A stretch of DNA of 64,000 bases from Schistosoma haematobium (Eukaryota; Platyhelminthes; Trematoda; Strigeidida; Schistosomatidae). How positions within the stretch are numbered: the first letter of the stretch is position 1; each line of letters opens with the position of its first letter. The stretch lies in NCBI RefSeq assembly GCF_000699445.3, contig NC_067196.1, positions 35,608,616 through 35,672,615 on the forward strand, read 5' to 3'. Below are positions 33,906 to 46,472 of this stretch, piece by piece. A model generated the notes under the pieces. It made no database searches and was not told where the DNA came from. It worked only from the letters and a program-made list of their open reading frames with translations. The translations under genes were made by a program, and so were the position numbers.

Positions 33906-35607
33906 CGATACATTTGTTCAGCTTCTCAAAATATTCTATCTTAGTGTATTAACTATTTGATAATTTTCTATACCGTTATTTCGAATCCCATAAATCGACT
34001 AAGTATATAGTCAAACGAATCTATTGTGAAGCTAATTTTTCTGCTTAGAGCACTAATAAGCAACGATAGCTTGACTAAAAAATCTAGCTCCTAACTTATT
34101 TTAGTTCACTTTGTAAATCTAGCTGAAGTTTACATTATACAATCCTTTATTTGTTGACTATACGGTAGTTATGCGTAGGCTTTCTTATTCCTCCACTGTT
34201 CCTGCTAATATGACAATGCAATTTATTTCGAAACCATCCAAATGTTTAAATTTCTTTTGAAAATGTTTCCAGTACCTCCAACTAATTAGAAGGGAGTGCT
34301 TAAATGTTTTGGGAATCTGCTGAATAGACAAAATTAACAACGAACACTCCGAAAGGTAACGGACGCTAGACGTTAGAGAGACAAACATAAACCACTTGAG
34401 CACATAAATCAATTCCGAATTCGAATTCAGATGATACGCTCACTGTTCCCATGTTTTTCTGAGTAATAACCTGGTTCAATAAAAGGAATAGTAACCCAAT
34501 TCTTTAGTATCCAACAGTTTATATGAACCTCAAAACGCTTCATACTGTGAACTTATTACTGAATTTTTTCTCAAGTCGGTTATTGATGGTATTATTTACT
34601 CAGCATTTGTTCATTTTTACTGTAAGCGATACATTGTATCTTTGCAAAGAGTTGACCATTATTTATGACACAAACTGTGCACCCACATTACTCTTAGAAT
34701 ATTCCCTGTGGGACTTATCTGCTGATGCATAGCTAGAACGAATAAGGTGAAAGTGAACCGTAGTGTTGTTTTTGCCCAATTACCAAGTCTGTATCTGTTT
34801 CAACACAAAACTAACACGACTGTGATTCTTACTTTCAGCTTTTAACATTAGCTGTGACAGGACTAAATATGGACATGAGCAGAGATAACTATTTTTGGAA
34901 TAATTATAACTTATAGATTTAATCTCGACTGGAAGATTAGATTTTTCTTCAACTTGTATAATATCAAGCAAAGAGTAATAAAGAGGGGATAATGGAAGAA
35001 CTTACAAATTGAATACTACCATTTGAATGATCATTCTGAAACTGTACTGAATAATCAATGTTTATAGTTGGCCTTTATATTTCTACCATAGTTCCAGATG
35101 TCTGCTAAAATAAATACATTTATGTACGCTTTAAAACAGAATGATACACCTTGAAACTGAGCAAAGTCTGGAATGAAACTGAAAAAAAAACTATCTCAAT
35201 TGAGTTTGCGCTTAAGCTGTATAGATTATCAAGTTTCCCGTTACTTTCCCATTTATTTTATTGCATACGTTGGATCTCTTTAAAACCTACTGACGGAAAA
35301 TTAGCTCACAATTGAAAACACTGTCGAATATATTCAGATTATAAAGAACGTTAGAATTCGATGTTTTTTACAGAGCAGTGTCTACAAGGCGTTCGCAGAT
35401 AAGGTTTAATATTTCACTTAGTGATAAGAAAGGATGATTGCTATCAACGAAGGTTGTTACACAGGTTTAACGTTAAACAACTGAAATTCATCGTCGTAAG
35501 TGTTAATTAGAATTGATTGGGGTGTAGAAAAATTAAAGAGTAGAAACAGCAACTGGAGTACTGAGCATTTACAAAGCCAAGATGAAATACACTAAAGATA
35601 TCAGACA
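33906..35607. other. Intergenic, no gene seen
   Basis: AT-rich stretch between the Penelope-like element and the HGH1 stop codon. No motif, RNA gene or element end recognised. The HGH1 3' UTR lies at its right end. Confidence 0.45.
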
Positions 35608-38600
35608 TTACTTGCATTCCAAATAGTCTTTTTTCACTCTATCAAGTTTCTCTTTAGTTTCTGCGTCAATATTTATTTCTCTAAGACTGGATTTTGCACA
35701 GCGCTCATCACGTTCATTTTCCTCACAAATGAGTTGATCTACTACTTGTTCGATGCAAAATAATAATTCCTTGTTTGTAACTGCTTCATCAGTTTTAGGA
35801 CATTGTGTTTGTTCTTCGGCTTTTGCTATATAATTGTGTAACTCACGCAAAATAAAATAAACTCCATTGGACCGAAGAAATGTTCGTCCGTGACTGGTGG
35901 AGCAGAACTAAATTGACACTTAAAGAGTAAGTAAAAAAGATTACCTGCAAAAATGTTTGGCAAATAGTAAGATACAACTCAGTGGAAAACAAACGAGAAA
36001 ACTGGGAGCTCCCAGTTATAGTCTGCACAGATTTAGGCAATATAGCACGGTCTTCTTTGTCAATACAATCTTCTGGACCACAAAGTGGAACTAAAACTGC
36101 ATCGAGCAAACCAACGCCCTTGTTGAAAAGCTCACTATGAAGCTCTGGAAAGCCATATTTGAAAATAAGTTAAAATATTACGGATTACCATCTTCAAATG
36201 AGCAGTTTTTTATTATGCCAGCTATTAGAATTTTGATAGGGACGGAAAGCACATTTGAAAATAAACCGATCAGCTTTCGTAATAGTTCTGATGAGCATAT
36301 GGAGTGGCGTACTGATGTTAACCTACTTAGGTTAAGTACTATCTTCAATAACCAAACTCAGTTAGTAAAATTAACTTACTGGGAGAAACTTCTGGATAGA
36401 AGAACCTGAGCTGAGGATCGATCTAATATGTTTGTTATCAAAATGTTCACCGAAATGACCCAACCAAACAGGATCTCTAGTCAAATTTGAAATCAAGTCA
36501 ATAATTAGAGACGCTAAATCAGCATGACTTCTAGAATTATCCAAAGAGAGGGTAGTAAGGATCCGAGTGAACTCTTCACGTTTTTCTTTAGTTGACAGCA
36601 CAGTTGATAAAAGACGTGTTCCTTGAACAGCTGAACAAATGTTAATTAAGCATTTTACAGATAATATGAATTCTTCTGTGAGTGCTAAAGGAGAGAAATT
36701 ATAATGATGAACTGGAGAATACACATTACAAGACAGAAAACACTCGACATACGAAATGATAGGAAAATGGAAATTGAGATGTGGTATATATACATCAACA
36801 TATGAAAAGTGCAGTACGAAAATTTCGGACTAAATTGGATAGAGGATGTAGTGAGCTTACATAGACTAGAGGAAAGTCGGTTAATATTAAGATGCATAAG
36901 CAACCTTAGTTATCATCGATATCTTTATATTCCGATGATACCAAGAAATAAAGTGGTACAAAAAGTAGAGGGTAGCAAGGAGGTTCACGAGAAGTTCTAG
37001 TAAACTAGTTAAGCAGTCGGCAACCATTAGACATTGTATGCGAGTGCATTAAGATATATACTGGTCAGTAAGGCACAAATCCGCCCCCAAATGCCCTGGT
37101 ATGGCCGAGAGGGGTAGGCCCACCCTCCCTCTCGAAATGCTCTCACACGGCCACGCGCATACAGCCCCTGCCAGGAAAGTCCTACTCACTGCCTTCTCGT
37201 GGCGGGGGTGTTGTTCACGAAAAGCGAATGTTCGGCGCTTTAACCGGATCCCAAACGAATGGTGCACATGGGCTCCAGTATCCTGAGGGAACAAATGGCG
37301 TATGAACCAATCGTTGGTCACCGGCTACCATGGGACTGCATCTCCTCACGATGCTCTACTGCCTTGTGGGCCAGACCTTTAGGTCAAAGGCTCGGGGCGT
37401 GGCCCCTAAGAAAACCACCTGCTTCGGTTTGGGCACCCGGTCAGTATCACAGCCCACACACAATTATGATGAAAATGATGATATTCACTGAAAACTATTC
37501 TCGCTTCGATTTACAGTCAAACAATTCAAATTATTGTTATTACTTACTACGTAATTTATTCACTCTCTTTTATTCCCACTTTATGTATCCTTATTTTTCG
37601 ACTTATACAGCAGCTCCCCTATGGTGGAAACTCGGTTCTCTCTAAACGTTCTTGAGTCACCGCCTGGTTGAAAATTCTATGCTACCACCAAATACGAATA
37701 CTGAAGCAGTCGTCCTGAAACCACATGCACCATTCAAACTGGCTGCCTCCAACGTTTGCACACTTATGCAGATCGGACAAATAGGGCTGGCTATGTCTTT
37801 GGAAAGTTTTAATATCGATGTTTGTTGTCTATCCGAGACCCGTATTCAAGACTCTGGTGAAGTGCTACAAATTTACTCTCCATCTGCCGCTTCAAAAAGC
37901 TCGTTTTGCGTGTCTATCCAGGGGCCCTGTAGTATCTTCGTCTGATCTTGCTGGCGTTGGTGTTGCACTAAGCGCTAGAGTTGAGGCAGCACTAATCGAC
38001 TGGAACCCACTAACAGTCGGTTATGTGCTGTTAGATTAGAAAGTTCCATCAAAGTGAGAAGTCGGCGTGGGAAATGGTGTCTTTCCATCATCTCCGCCTA
38101 TGCCTCGACAGATTGCAGCCCGGATGCAATCAAGGATGAATTCTACCACCAGTTAACTGTTCTTCTCCAGAAATTGTAGTACTAGCCGGAGACTTGAATG
38201 CTCAGGCCGGGTGTCTAGGCATAGAAGAGAGTCGTTTAGATGGCCGATGGGGACTTGTTGGTCGCAGGACAGATAACGGGAACCGTCTACTGCAATCATG
38301 CACAGACCACAACCTGTTTCTGGCTAGCACTAACTTCCGGTACAGTCATTGCCGATGTGCCATCTGGTGTCCTCCCTCTGCATCTCAGGCCTGGACTCAA
38401 ATTGATCACATCGCGATCAGCTACCGCTGGCGCGGTTGTGTACAAGACTGCCACTCCTTTTGGAGTACCTATCTAGACTCTGATCATGCCCTGGTCTGCG
38501 CCAATCTTACCTTACTTATCAGTGGCCAACAAAGTGACCGCCTCCAAAGGATTGATGTCAGCAAGTTGGTTGCAACTTCTGTTGCTAGTAAGCTACCATC

Positions 38601-41600
38601 CCACCGAAAAGTATAGATGAGCATTGGTTGCAACTTCATGACGTCATGAAAATGGCGAGTAAGCCACTTGCGGCTTTGCGAAACGTCCCGCTTATAAGCG
38701 CTGGGTTTCTTCAGGCTCCTTACAACTCATCCAAGCCTATCGGTCTACTCTGGGTAACGAATTTGACCACAAACGACGACGGTTACGTAATGAAATCGGG
38801 CAAAGCTTGCGTAAGGACCGAGAAGCCTGGTGGTCGGAGCGTGCTAATGAGCTGGAAGCAGCAGCTGCATCTGGTAATTACCGGAAGCTCTTCCAGCTCA
38901 TCCGAGCCACTGGCAGCAAGAAGTCTGGTGTGAGTGAAACAATCTGCGGGGATGATGGGATGCCAATCACTAACATCCATCGACGTCTTGGACGATGGGC
39001 AGTTCAACTGGCCTGCTGCTCCGGCAACATCGGTCAGACTGTCCTGCCCTCCATGGCCGGTGACGACTGATCCACCAAATGAGGAGGAAGTCCGCAAGGA
39101 ACTCCAACTCTTGAAACGTTACAAATCACCTGGCCCAGATGACTTACCTCCGGCTCTTTTTAAAGATGGTGGTGACTTTCTGGCTAAGGAACTGACGACG
39201 TTTACAAAGGTCTGGGAGCTAGAGAGTGTACCGTCATGAAATGAGTCGATAGTTGTCCCTATCTTTAAAAAAGGTTCACGTCGTTCCTGTAACAACTATC
39301 GGGAGATAAGTCTACTTCCGATTGCGTCCACGCTATTGGCTTCCGTCATACTTCGTAGGTTGTTCAAAACCCGAGAAACATTGACTCGCGAGGAGCAGGC
39401 TGGGTTTCGTTCTGGTCGAGGATGTATTGATCATATCTTCACCCTCCAACAAATGTTAGAACACCACCATACTTATCAAAGGCCAACAATCGTTATGTTT
39501 CTTGACATCAGGGCTGCCTTCAATTCGTTGGATAGGACTGTTCTCTGGGATTGTCTATTGAAGAAGGGTGTGCCTGAGAAGTTTATTAACATCCTAAAGG
39601 CCCTACATACAAACACCTCAGGTAGAGTGAGGGCATACAACCACCTCTCTCCATTGTTCCATTCGAGCAGTAGGGTTAGACAGGGTTGCCCAATCTCACC
39701 ATTCCCCTTCAACATTGCCATCGATGACATTCTGTAAACAGCTCTGATGAATGTAAGTAATAGTGGTGTGGATCTGCTGCCTGGAGAAAGACTTCTCGAC
39801 CTTGATTATGCGAATAATGTTGTCTTACTGTGCGACAATGTCCAAGTCATGCAATCCACACTTAATCAGTTGGCAATCAATGTCCGTAGGTACGGTATGT
39901 GCTTTGCACCTTCGAAGTGCAAAGTACTTCTACAAGACTGGCAGGATTCTAATCATGTACTCACCCTGGATGGTGAGCAGATAGAAGTAGTCGAGAAGTT
40001 CGTGTATCTAGGTAGCTGCATAAGTGCTGGTGTTGGCGTGAGTGATGATATCAATGCACGTATAGTGAAAGCCAGAGCGGCTTATGCCAATCTGAGCCAC
40101 CTTTGGCGCCTTCGTGATGTTACTCTGGCTGTAAAAGGTCGGATCTACAACGCATCGGTGAGAGCAGTTTTGCTCTCCGAGTTGAGGATGTTAGACGACT
40201 CTCTGTGTTTGATCATCGCTGTCTCCGAAGGATTGCTGACATCCAGTGGCAACACCATGTTAGTAATGCAGAGGTTCGGCATCGTGTGTTCGGGTGCAGA
40301 GATGATAATCCAATTGGTGTCACCATCTTGAAACATCGACTTTGGTGGCTAGGACATGTTCTACGAATGTCGTCCCACAGAATTCCGCGTCGTGCGTTAT
40401 TCGCTGACGCTGGGACTGGTTGGAGAAAGCGGAGAGGTGGTCAGTGTATAACATAGTGTCGGGGTATGAAAGAAAGCTGCCAAGGGTTGGCTTCTGTTGG
40501 TCCTTTACGACTCCCTGGTTGGGGTCCGAGAGATGGTGCTACACAGTGGCTAGAGACGTTATCAGATATGGCTCAGAATAGAAGTCAGTGGCGATCCTGC
40601 TGTAACCTTCTTTTACTTTCTTCGTAAAAAGTGGTTGTTTCTTCCTAACTGAAAGATTTCTTCTGGTTGTACCTTTCCGTTTCCCCCATTATTATTATTA
40701 TTATTACACTACCTTACACTAACCTGGTCGTTACTGTTCTTTTTTCTTCTCCCTTCCCGTTTTCATTGTTTTGTGTGGCGCATATATATTTGGTGCCCTC
40801 TTGTACCAATATTTATGTGTTCAAATAAATAAATAAATAAGGCAAAAATCCACACCCAATGATGACACTGAGTTTTTATTGATCTAGACACACACTGACT
40901 TTACAGGCAGAAGCTAGTCAACATTTGAAAGGACTGAATACTGAAGCGCGATAGCCGCTGAAAGCTTAAGCGATGTATCGAGTGTCGTCTAGATACTAAG
41001 CCATTCGAACTATTTACCGCTTATTTGTCTGTTTAAAACTACATTATTGCATAGTATCAGTCTCTACAGAAGATAGTGGTCAGCTGGAGGCATTCTACTG
41101 AACCCTAAGGCTAAAATATGTAGGGACTACAGTTGCACTAAACCTGCTACCTCCATAAAAACGGACTAGAAGTGATCGAGTCACAGTTGGATTATGGATA
41201 TTTTGTACTTAATGCGAACTTAGTATTAGTTTAACAGAACAGGATTTAGAGACACTTCAGAATTATCAAAAACACGGTACTAGTCGTCCGTCGAGTGACT
41301 ATTCGCAACCTCTCTATTTCGGGGAAAAGGCACAAAAACCCCAAAATTTTCCCCAAATCAGGGAAAATCCCCGGAATGTTTGGGGAAACTTTGAGTTTCT
41401 CTCAATATTTCCACAGAATTTTATAATACTTTGAGGTTTTTCGCCGAAATTTGGGGAAAACTACCATATCTATTTCAACTTTGGGGAAAACCCTAAAATT
41501 TCTCCAAGATAGTGAGATTGGGTACCGTCATATTACTAATGATTGTAACTCGTTAACGTCTACCACTCCAGATTATGTCGTAGTCACATTAAAGATTAAA

Positions 41601-42158
41601 TGAAACCGTTTAACACAAAGCATATATTCTTTTGTCTTTTATACATTTGATCCCATAAATAACTGCATGAAATATGGCAACACCAGACATAGGACAGAAA
41701 TGTGCTGACAAGCTTTTGGGGTTCAGGAATCGAACAGACTGACATATTCTACTGAAGAGACACACTAAAATCGATCGAAATCACACACAACAGGATAATT
41801 TGGTGTACATTAGTAGAACATAACATGTAATGTAGTAAAAATTAGCCCGAAAATCAGCTATTTATCGTCAAGGTCAAGGCCTGTATGTAAACATGTCACA
41901 AGTCTTGGGAAGAAGGTATAATGATGTGGCCTTTCAATGAACTGTCTGAAGGTCTAGAGCCAAGTAAGCGACTAGGATCAAGCAAGACATCCTGAAAGAG
42001 ACTATGTGGCTAATAATATACACACCAAAAGGAAACATAAATACTGGAGGTTAAAAATTACGTGCTTAAACGCCCAATAAAATCAGGGCGATGATGAAAA
42101 TCTGAGACTTAATCCTATTAGTAATCTACCATAAGCGGTACGTGCATACATTTTTAAG

Positions 42159-42194
<36 letters not shown>

Positions 42195-42407
42195 ACTTGG
42201 AAAAGCCAACTACAAACCTTTTGACAAGTCAGACGAACATACTACATTCACAACCCGATTCAGGTAGTGCTCAAGAAGTTCATCTTCAATATCCATTTTA
42301 GCCGCAGTAACCTGAAGCAAGGCTTTTAGCTGACATGTTTGGGCCATCGCAACGTACAAACTATTTTTGCCACTTGCAGGATTATATGTCCAATAAAGAA
42401 TATGCTT
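35608..42407 (-). CDS. HGH1: HGH1 (FAM203) armadillo-type eEF2 chaperone cofactor
   Basis: Minus-strand exons in order: 42407-42218, 36684-36380, 36342-36189, 36144-35945, 35907-35608 (stop TAA). Introns between the last four are 37, 44 and 37 bases, a small-intron class typical of flatworms. Phases match and the sum (1149 bases) gives 382 residues plus stop; human HGH1 has 390. Diagnostic motifs: NLTRDPVWLG, GIIKNCSFED, LLDAVLVPLCGPEDC, STSHGRTFLRSNGVYFILRE and the acidic C-terminus. Hgh1 is a cytosolic armadillo protein that works with TRiC/CCT in folding eEF2. The 42407-42218 exon is supported by phase and by alignment (KHILYWT, ALLQVTAAKMDIEDE) but less strongly. The first exon with the start codon is not resolved. 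The 5.5 kb intron holds an RTE-like element. Confidence 0.88.
37084..40838 (+). mobile_element. Full-length but inactive RTE-like retrotransposon
   Basis: Plus-strand element antisense to HGH1. A 5' leader of about 570 bases (from CCCAAATGCCCTGG) is followed by an APE-type endonuclease across several frames (LAASNVCTL, CCLSETRIQD, VLAGDLNAQAG, QIDHIAISYRWRG, SDHALVCANL), then RT, and a 3' tail ending in AAAT repeats. Imperfect target repeats: AAGGCACAAATCCGC at 37070-37084 and AAGGCAAAAATCCAC at 40839-40853, with two mismatches. Multiple frameshifts, an in-frame stop and loss of catalytic residues show it is dead. Confidence 0.85.
39082..40331 (+). pseudogene. Reverse transcriptase of the RTE-like element, inactivated
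   Basis: RT motifs in order: YKSPGPDDLPPALFK near 39120, EEQAGFRSGRGCIDHIFTLQ, MFLDIRAAFNSLDRTVLWDC, VRQGCPISPFPFNIAIDDIL, then a TAA stop at 39735, then the same frame resumes. The catalytic palm motif reads YANN (LDYANNVVLLC) where YADD is required. FVYLGSCISAG follows, and the C-terminal zinc-knuckle-like region shifts frame near 40180. An earlier frameshift separates 39239 from 39336. Confidence 0.85.
41319..41505. repeat. Degenerate GGGGAAAA/TTTTCCCC-rich block
   Basis: GGGGAAAA or its reverse complement occurs repeatedly (41321, 41348, 41382, 41453, 41484 and variants such as CAGGGAAAATCCCC and TTTTTCGCCGAAA). Both orientations are present, so arms can pair. It lies in the large HGH1 intron. 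No known element assigned. Confidence 0.7.
42161..42190. repeat. (AT)n microsatellite
   Basis: Fifteen AT units, immediately downstream (minus strand) of the first visible HGH1 exon. Confidence 0.95.
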
Positions 42408-42757
42408 CTAATAAGCTGAATAAAGTTAAGTAGTTTCTTAGTAATTAGGTCCTGAAGTCTTAACATAGTTTTGTCCATGTGTGTTTCCTTTAAGGCGATT
42501 GATTTGGTGGGGCTAACAGCTGCCATTATAAATATTGTCTAATTGATCATTGTGACGAATCAGAAGACTTCAGGAGGGAAGAATGAGGTAACCACAAACA
42601 ATAGCAGCGATTTAATTGTGCTGACAATTGATGCGTAGTAAAAATCAGCTAAACTAGTTGGGTTGGAGAGATTTCATTCGCGAACAATCGAGTAAATCAG
42701 AGGCACATAATAGTGGCACATGTGAGGTAGCTAGTTGTACAATCCAATCTTGACACT

Positions 42758-42880
42758 GTAGCGGTAAATAAATCCCTAAAATAAGTAGCTCTGTAAGTTT
42801 TCGACATTGGATGCTGACCATATGTTTTAGTGGACTCATCTAGCTGAAGGCGCTCGGTCATGCATCCGCACCAGATCACG
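42758..42880 (-). repeat. Dispersed repeat shared with 16154-16274
   Basis: The minus strand reads CGTGATCTGG, CATGACCGAGCGCC with TTCAGCTAG, TACAGAGCTACTTATTTTAG and TTTACCGC, parallel to 16154-16274. The homology may continue to about 43060. Family unknown. Confidence 0.5.
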
Positions 42881-43099
42881 TGTGGTAACGCTGTGCTCAA
42901 CATCTACCGCAATCGCTAGCCAGATTAGATGAGAGAATTCCGATATGCTGGTAATCGCCAAATGCACTCTTCCGATCTCCTCGACTCTGTCTTTTGATTT
43001 CTCTCGGTGGGTACAAATTATATTAGGTGTTGCTGGTAAAAGCGTTGTCAAACACTGAATACCTGTGCCATCTTCAACACGAGTAAGTGACTATGGAGA

Positions 43100-43505
43100 A
43101 AATACACCACAGCCCACATTGGATCGCATTGGATCGTACACCACTGAAGCACCAGCATTGGGACCGGTGTTTTTGACTGAGCTCCTCATCAACATTAAAC
43201 TTGGCAAGTCATCGGGTTACATTTACGATTGTTGTCAACCCGAAGGGACACTTTCCGAGCCGTGCACGGTGAGTTTCACCGTGTCACTTTCCAACACTCA
43301 ACTCCTGAGTCACTTGAGGAATGCTGTAGTTAGCCCTGTGTTAAAGTGCTGAAAGAGACAGATCATGTCCGGTTATCAAACCACCAGTCTAACTAGCATA
43401 TTAGTCACGTTACTTCAAAAAATGATTCAGGCTAAGTCACTAAGTCGTGTAAAATCATGCAATCTAGAAACTCCCGAGCAACACGGGTCTCAGAATGAGC
43501 ATTAA
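43100..43505 (+). mobile_element. CR1-like RT fragment
   Basis: Frames read FLTELLINIKLGKSSGY, HLRNAVVSPVLKC, and then (shifted) YQTTSLTSILVTLLQKMIQ, SRVKSC and PEQHGS, the N-terminal RT blocks of CR1-like elements. Stops and frameshifts present. No ends identified. Confidence 0.7.
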
Positions 43506-44607
43506 TGCTTAACCAGCCTGCTAATTGTGGGGTAGGATTTGACAACAGTCTAAGATGTCGGTTTGTCTGTCCATAAGAAATTCCTGGATTTTAGCATTGT
43601 ACTTTCATAGAGGCTCTCAAAATTCGGAATATCATGTACCATACGGAAGTGTGTGAGAAGAAGAGTCATTAGTTGCCGGAGGCGGAGGGTGAGGGTTGAC
43701 GGTATGCCATTTGAACTATAAAGAGGTTAAGAGTGGTTTGACTTAGGGAAGCAGTTGGAAATATAAAAGATAAGAATTTCTTTCCCCTCATATGGTAATT
43801 AGTCGGGGGCGTGTGCCAATTGCAGGATGTGCACTATTTCTTCATGTACCTTCTTCGCTGTCAATATCTGCATAAATTGCTACTCACCTTGGAAGAAAAA
43901 ATACGTTTGTGTTAGCTATGTGAACTGTGTTAATGGACCACAAGTAGGATTTTGTACGGTATTCATTACAGGTATGTTAGGTGGACATAGCTGTAAATTT
44001 ACTTTGGAATATATCATCTAACTAGCCATGTGTCTGTCGGTTAGCTTGTGTTCAGTTGTGTGAATTGACCGATGCCGTACGTGTAAACCCCTCTATTATT
44101 CCTTTGGCTTGTTGTCCGTCTATCTATATGAATATCCGTATTTCAAATTCTCTTATTATACTGATCTATAAATACTTGAAACATGCTGACTAATTGAAAG
44201 TCTGAAGGGTTTGTATTCATTCCAATTTAATGCATATTAGACCAGTCCAATGCAGTTTCTCGTTTATTTACATTTTTATGTTTGTCCCGTATTTGTGTAG
44301 GTGACTATCAGCACTGTTGTTATGCTATTCAAGCGATGGTTTCAATGCTGATTATTGAATCACCTCTTGTACTGTGCCTCAGATTGAAAAGAAAATTGGC
44401 GTTCACTTACAGCTTAGTGATAAATGAAATTCAAAATAAAAACAAGTTGATAAACGCAATACAAGTAGCCCTTGTCTGTAGACAGTTCATAAATGTAAAG
44501 TCTTCCCATACTTTACATCATATTCACGAACGACCCCAATCAGAATACAAGGGTGGTATCAATTCCATTGCTCATATCCAAAAATTACAGTATTTTTAAC
44601 CTTCTAG
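43506..44607. other. No gene seen
   Basis: Mixed AT-rich sequence between two CR1-like fragments. Open frames near 43827-44021 and 44282-44599 have no recognisable motif or splice context. Confidence 0.4.
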
Positions 44608-44868
44608 ATCTTTCTAAGCTTTCTTTTGATGAGCACTCAAAGCGCTTAAATATTTTCCTTCCATCTTATCGTGGGACGCGAGGTGACCACACACTGGTAT
44701 TCCGTATCTTATAAAATAATCCAACTGTTAACATATTTCATCTTTCTGTTGCCAACAGAGATGCATACCTCCAAGTATATAGCAATAATATTTAAAATCC
44801 GCGACCAAGTAAACTTGAAGTGGGATTCCGTTTTTCTCATACGGTGGTCAGTGATTGAAACGCCATTA
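44608..44868 (+). mobile_element. CR1-like 3' fragment
   Basis: Reads LSFDEHSKRLNIFLPSYRGT followed by RGDHTLVFR and (shifted) VGFRFSHTVVSDWNAI-like residues, homologous to the CR1-like terminus at 20857-21221. Directly abuts the LTR-like repeat of the old Gypsy element. Confidence 0.6.
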
Positions 44869-44876
44869 CATTATTT

Positions 44877-45047
44877 GAAAGTAATAGAACTACCGTATGA
44901 ACTAGGAATCCCAGAATTAACGCAATCGAATCAAGAAGTACTAGACAAGCACGAACGAATGTATTGCATTTAGAATTCAGAATCAAGCATTCAACAAGTA
45001 CCAAGGGATCGTTAGTTCATTCAAACATCACATCCGCCACAGCTTAA
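44877..45047 (-). repeat. Left LTR-like repeat of the old Gypsy element
   Basis: Shares TATGAACTAGGAATCCCAGA, AATCAAGAAGTACTAGACAA, GCACGAACGAATGTATTG and GATCGTTAGTTCATTCAAAC-type blocks with 51999-52155, at roughly 90% identity by eye. Confidence 0.65.
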
Positions 45048-45341
45048 ATAGAAGTATAAGTGTCTGTAATCAATTATACGTCTTCTTCTTAAGTCCATCC
45101 TGTGTCTATTCTACATTGTATTGGATAAAAACTTTGTAGTATCTAGAATGTGCTCATTAGTATTGGAATTAACAACCGAAATCGGAACAGACTCACCTGG
45201 AATTGTATAAAATCAGCGTGATGGTTTTGTACTGAAATCATTAATATCTAGAATCTGACCATAGATTTTTCAACACTATCCTCCCCCCACAAAATAATGT
45301 TGAATCTTTATATACCCAATTTATGAGTGATGTGGCTTCAT

Positions 45342-45556
45342 TTAGAACATATTTCTCACATTTGTTAGAGTGAATTTCGTGACTTCGTGATAAGGATAAG
45401 GGGCAGTTGATATGGAATAATCTGAATTGTAATCAGGATCGAGCTCATTTAATACTCGTGGTTCGCATTCAACAAGTTTCCCACAAGAAACAAATGCATT
45501 ATGAGGACAAATAATATTTGATATGACATCAAGATTTGATTCTTCTGAAATAGTTT
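45342..45556 (-). pseudogene. C-terminal gag part of the old Gypsy element
   Basis: Continues the frame interrupted at 51088: TISEESNLDVISNIICPHNA, then VSCGKLVECEPRVLNELDPD, ending with TNVRNMF and a stop at 45342. Joining across the insertion, after removing one copy of the target repeat, restores a continuous frame, which shows this piece and 51088-51584 were once one protein. Confidence 0.65.
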
Positions 45557-45915
45557 TGTAGCGTGGCGTCAAGTTGAGATTAACTATGAACACCGCTACA
45601 AAGAAACACGTGCCAGGTAAATCAGAAGGCGGAGGTTGAACGTAACCAGATTTATTTCGTTGGCGATCTCGTGGTATTGAACGAATACCAAGATCGTGCC
45701 AAGGAATGGTACAAGTGGAAGCAGAAGACAGGAGTACGTGCAAACAGTACCAAAAACCGCGGAACAATGATGGAAGGTAATGGAAGCACAAAATGGCTAT
45801 AATTAGCACAGTTAAACAAAAGCACATTAAAACAAACACTGGTACAGTTGGTTACAATAATAATTGTTTTTTTATTAAACCAGTCGTGTTCTCGTGATAA
45901 ACGTGAGTCACTACA
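45557..45915 (-). repeat. 3' LTR of the CsRn1-like element
   Basis: 359 bases, TGTAGCGTGGCG to GAGTCACTACA on the plus strand. Base-by-base reading shows no difference from 50729-51087. Confidence 0.95.
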
Positions 45916-45930
45916 GGAGCCCCCCGCTAG
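45916..45930 (-). other. Polypurine tract
   Basis: On the minus strand CTAGCGGGGGGCTCC immediately precedes the 3' LTR, the expected place for the plus-strand primer of reverse transcription. Confidence 0.6.
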
Positions 45931-46472
45931 AAAGGGTTTACACTTTCGATAAATAGCGGTTTAAATCGTGGGACTGATCGGCTGACGAGCGATTGTAGGA
46001 CGGAAGAATTGGCGAACAGGAAAGCGATCGTTGATCGTCGAGTTGCCAACGAAGGTCGTTTTCGGAGAACAGTACCAGGAGCGATGTGCTGTATTTGTTA
46101 CTTGAGTTGGCATGCCACACCAGAGTGGTTTGTATCCAGAATCTGAAGATTGCGTTCGTAGGGAATGCGGACCAGAAACGCTGCAGGCGAAGGACGAAAC
46201 CAGGTTGAGCCAAAAGACCAGAAGCGACCGTAACGACCAAGTTCGAGACCAAGCGTATGCCAAGCATTCGAAACCAATTTATCGACTGAGTGCGTTGACA
46301 AGAGCGTGGGTGATCAGGCCAGCTTTCGCCAAAGTTGACTGAAGTCGACGGTACCAAACGGAGATGGTCGAAGGCGTGGGCTCAGGAAACAAAAAGAAAA
46401 TCAAAAAAAGAGAAGAGCGTAGCATGCGTGTAGCATAGGAATAGTCCTACACCGTATCGGTTGACTGTGCGA

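Noticed and set aside
42326..42526. 66-codon frame as the HGH1 N-terminus
   Set aside because: The frame overlaps the exon 42407-42218 in another phase and gives no alignment with HGH1. Its upstream part might contain the true start exon, but no splice choice was convincing.
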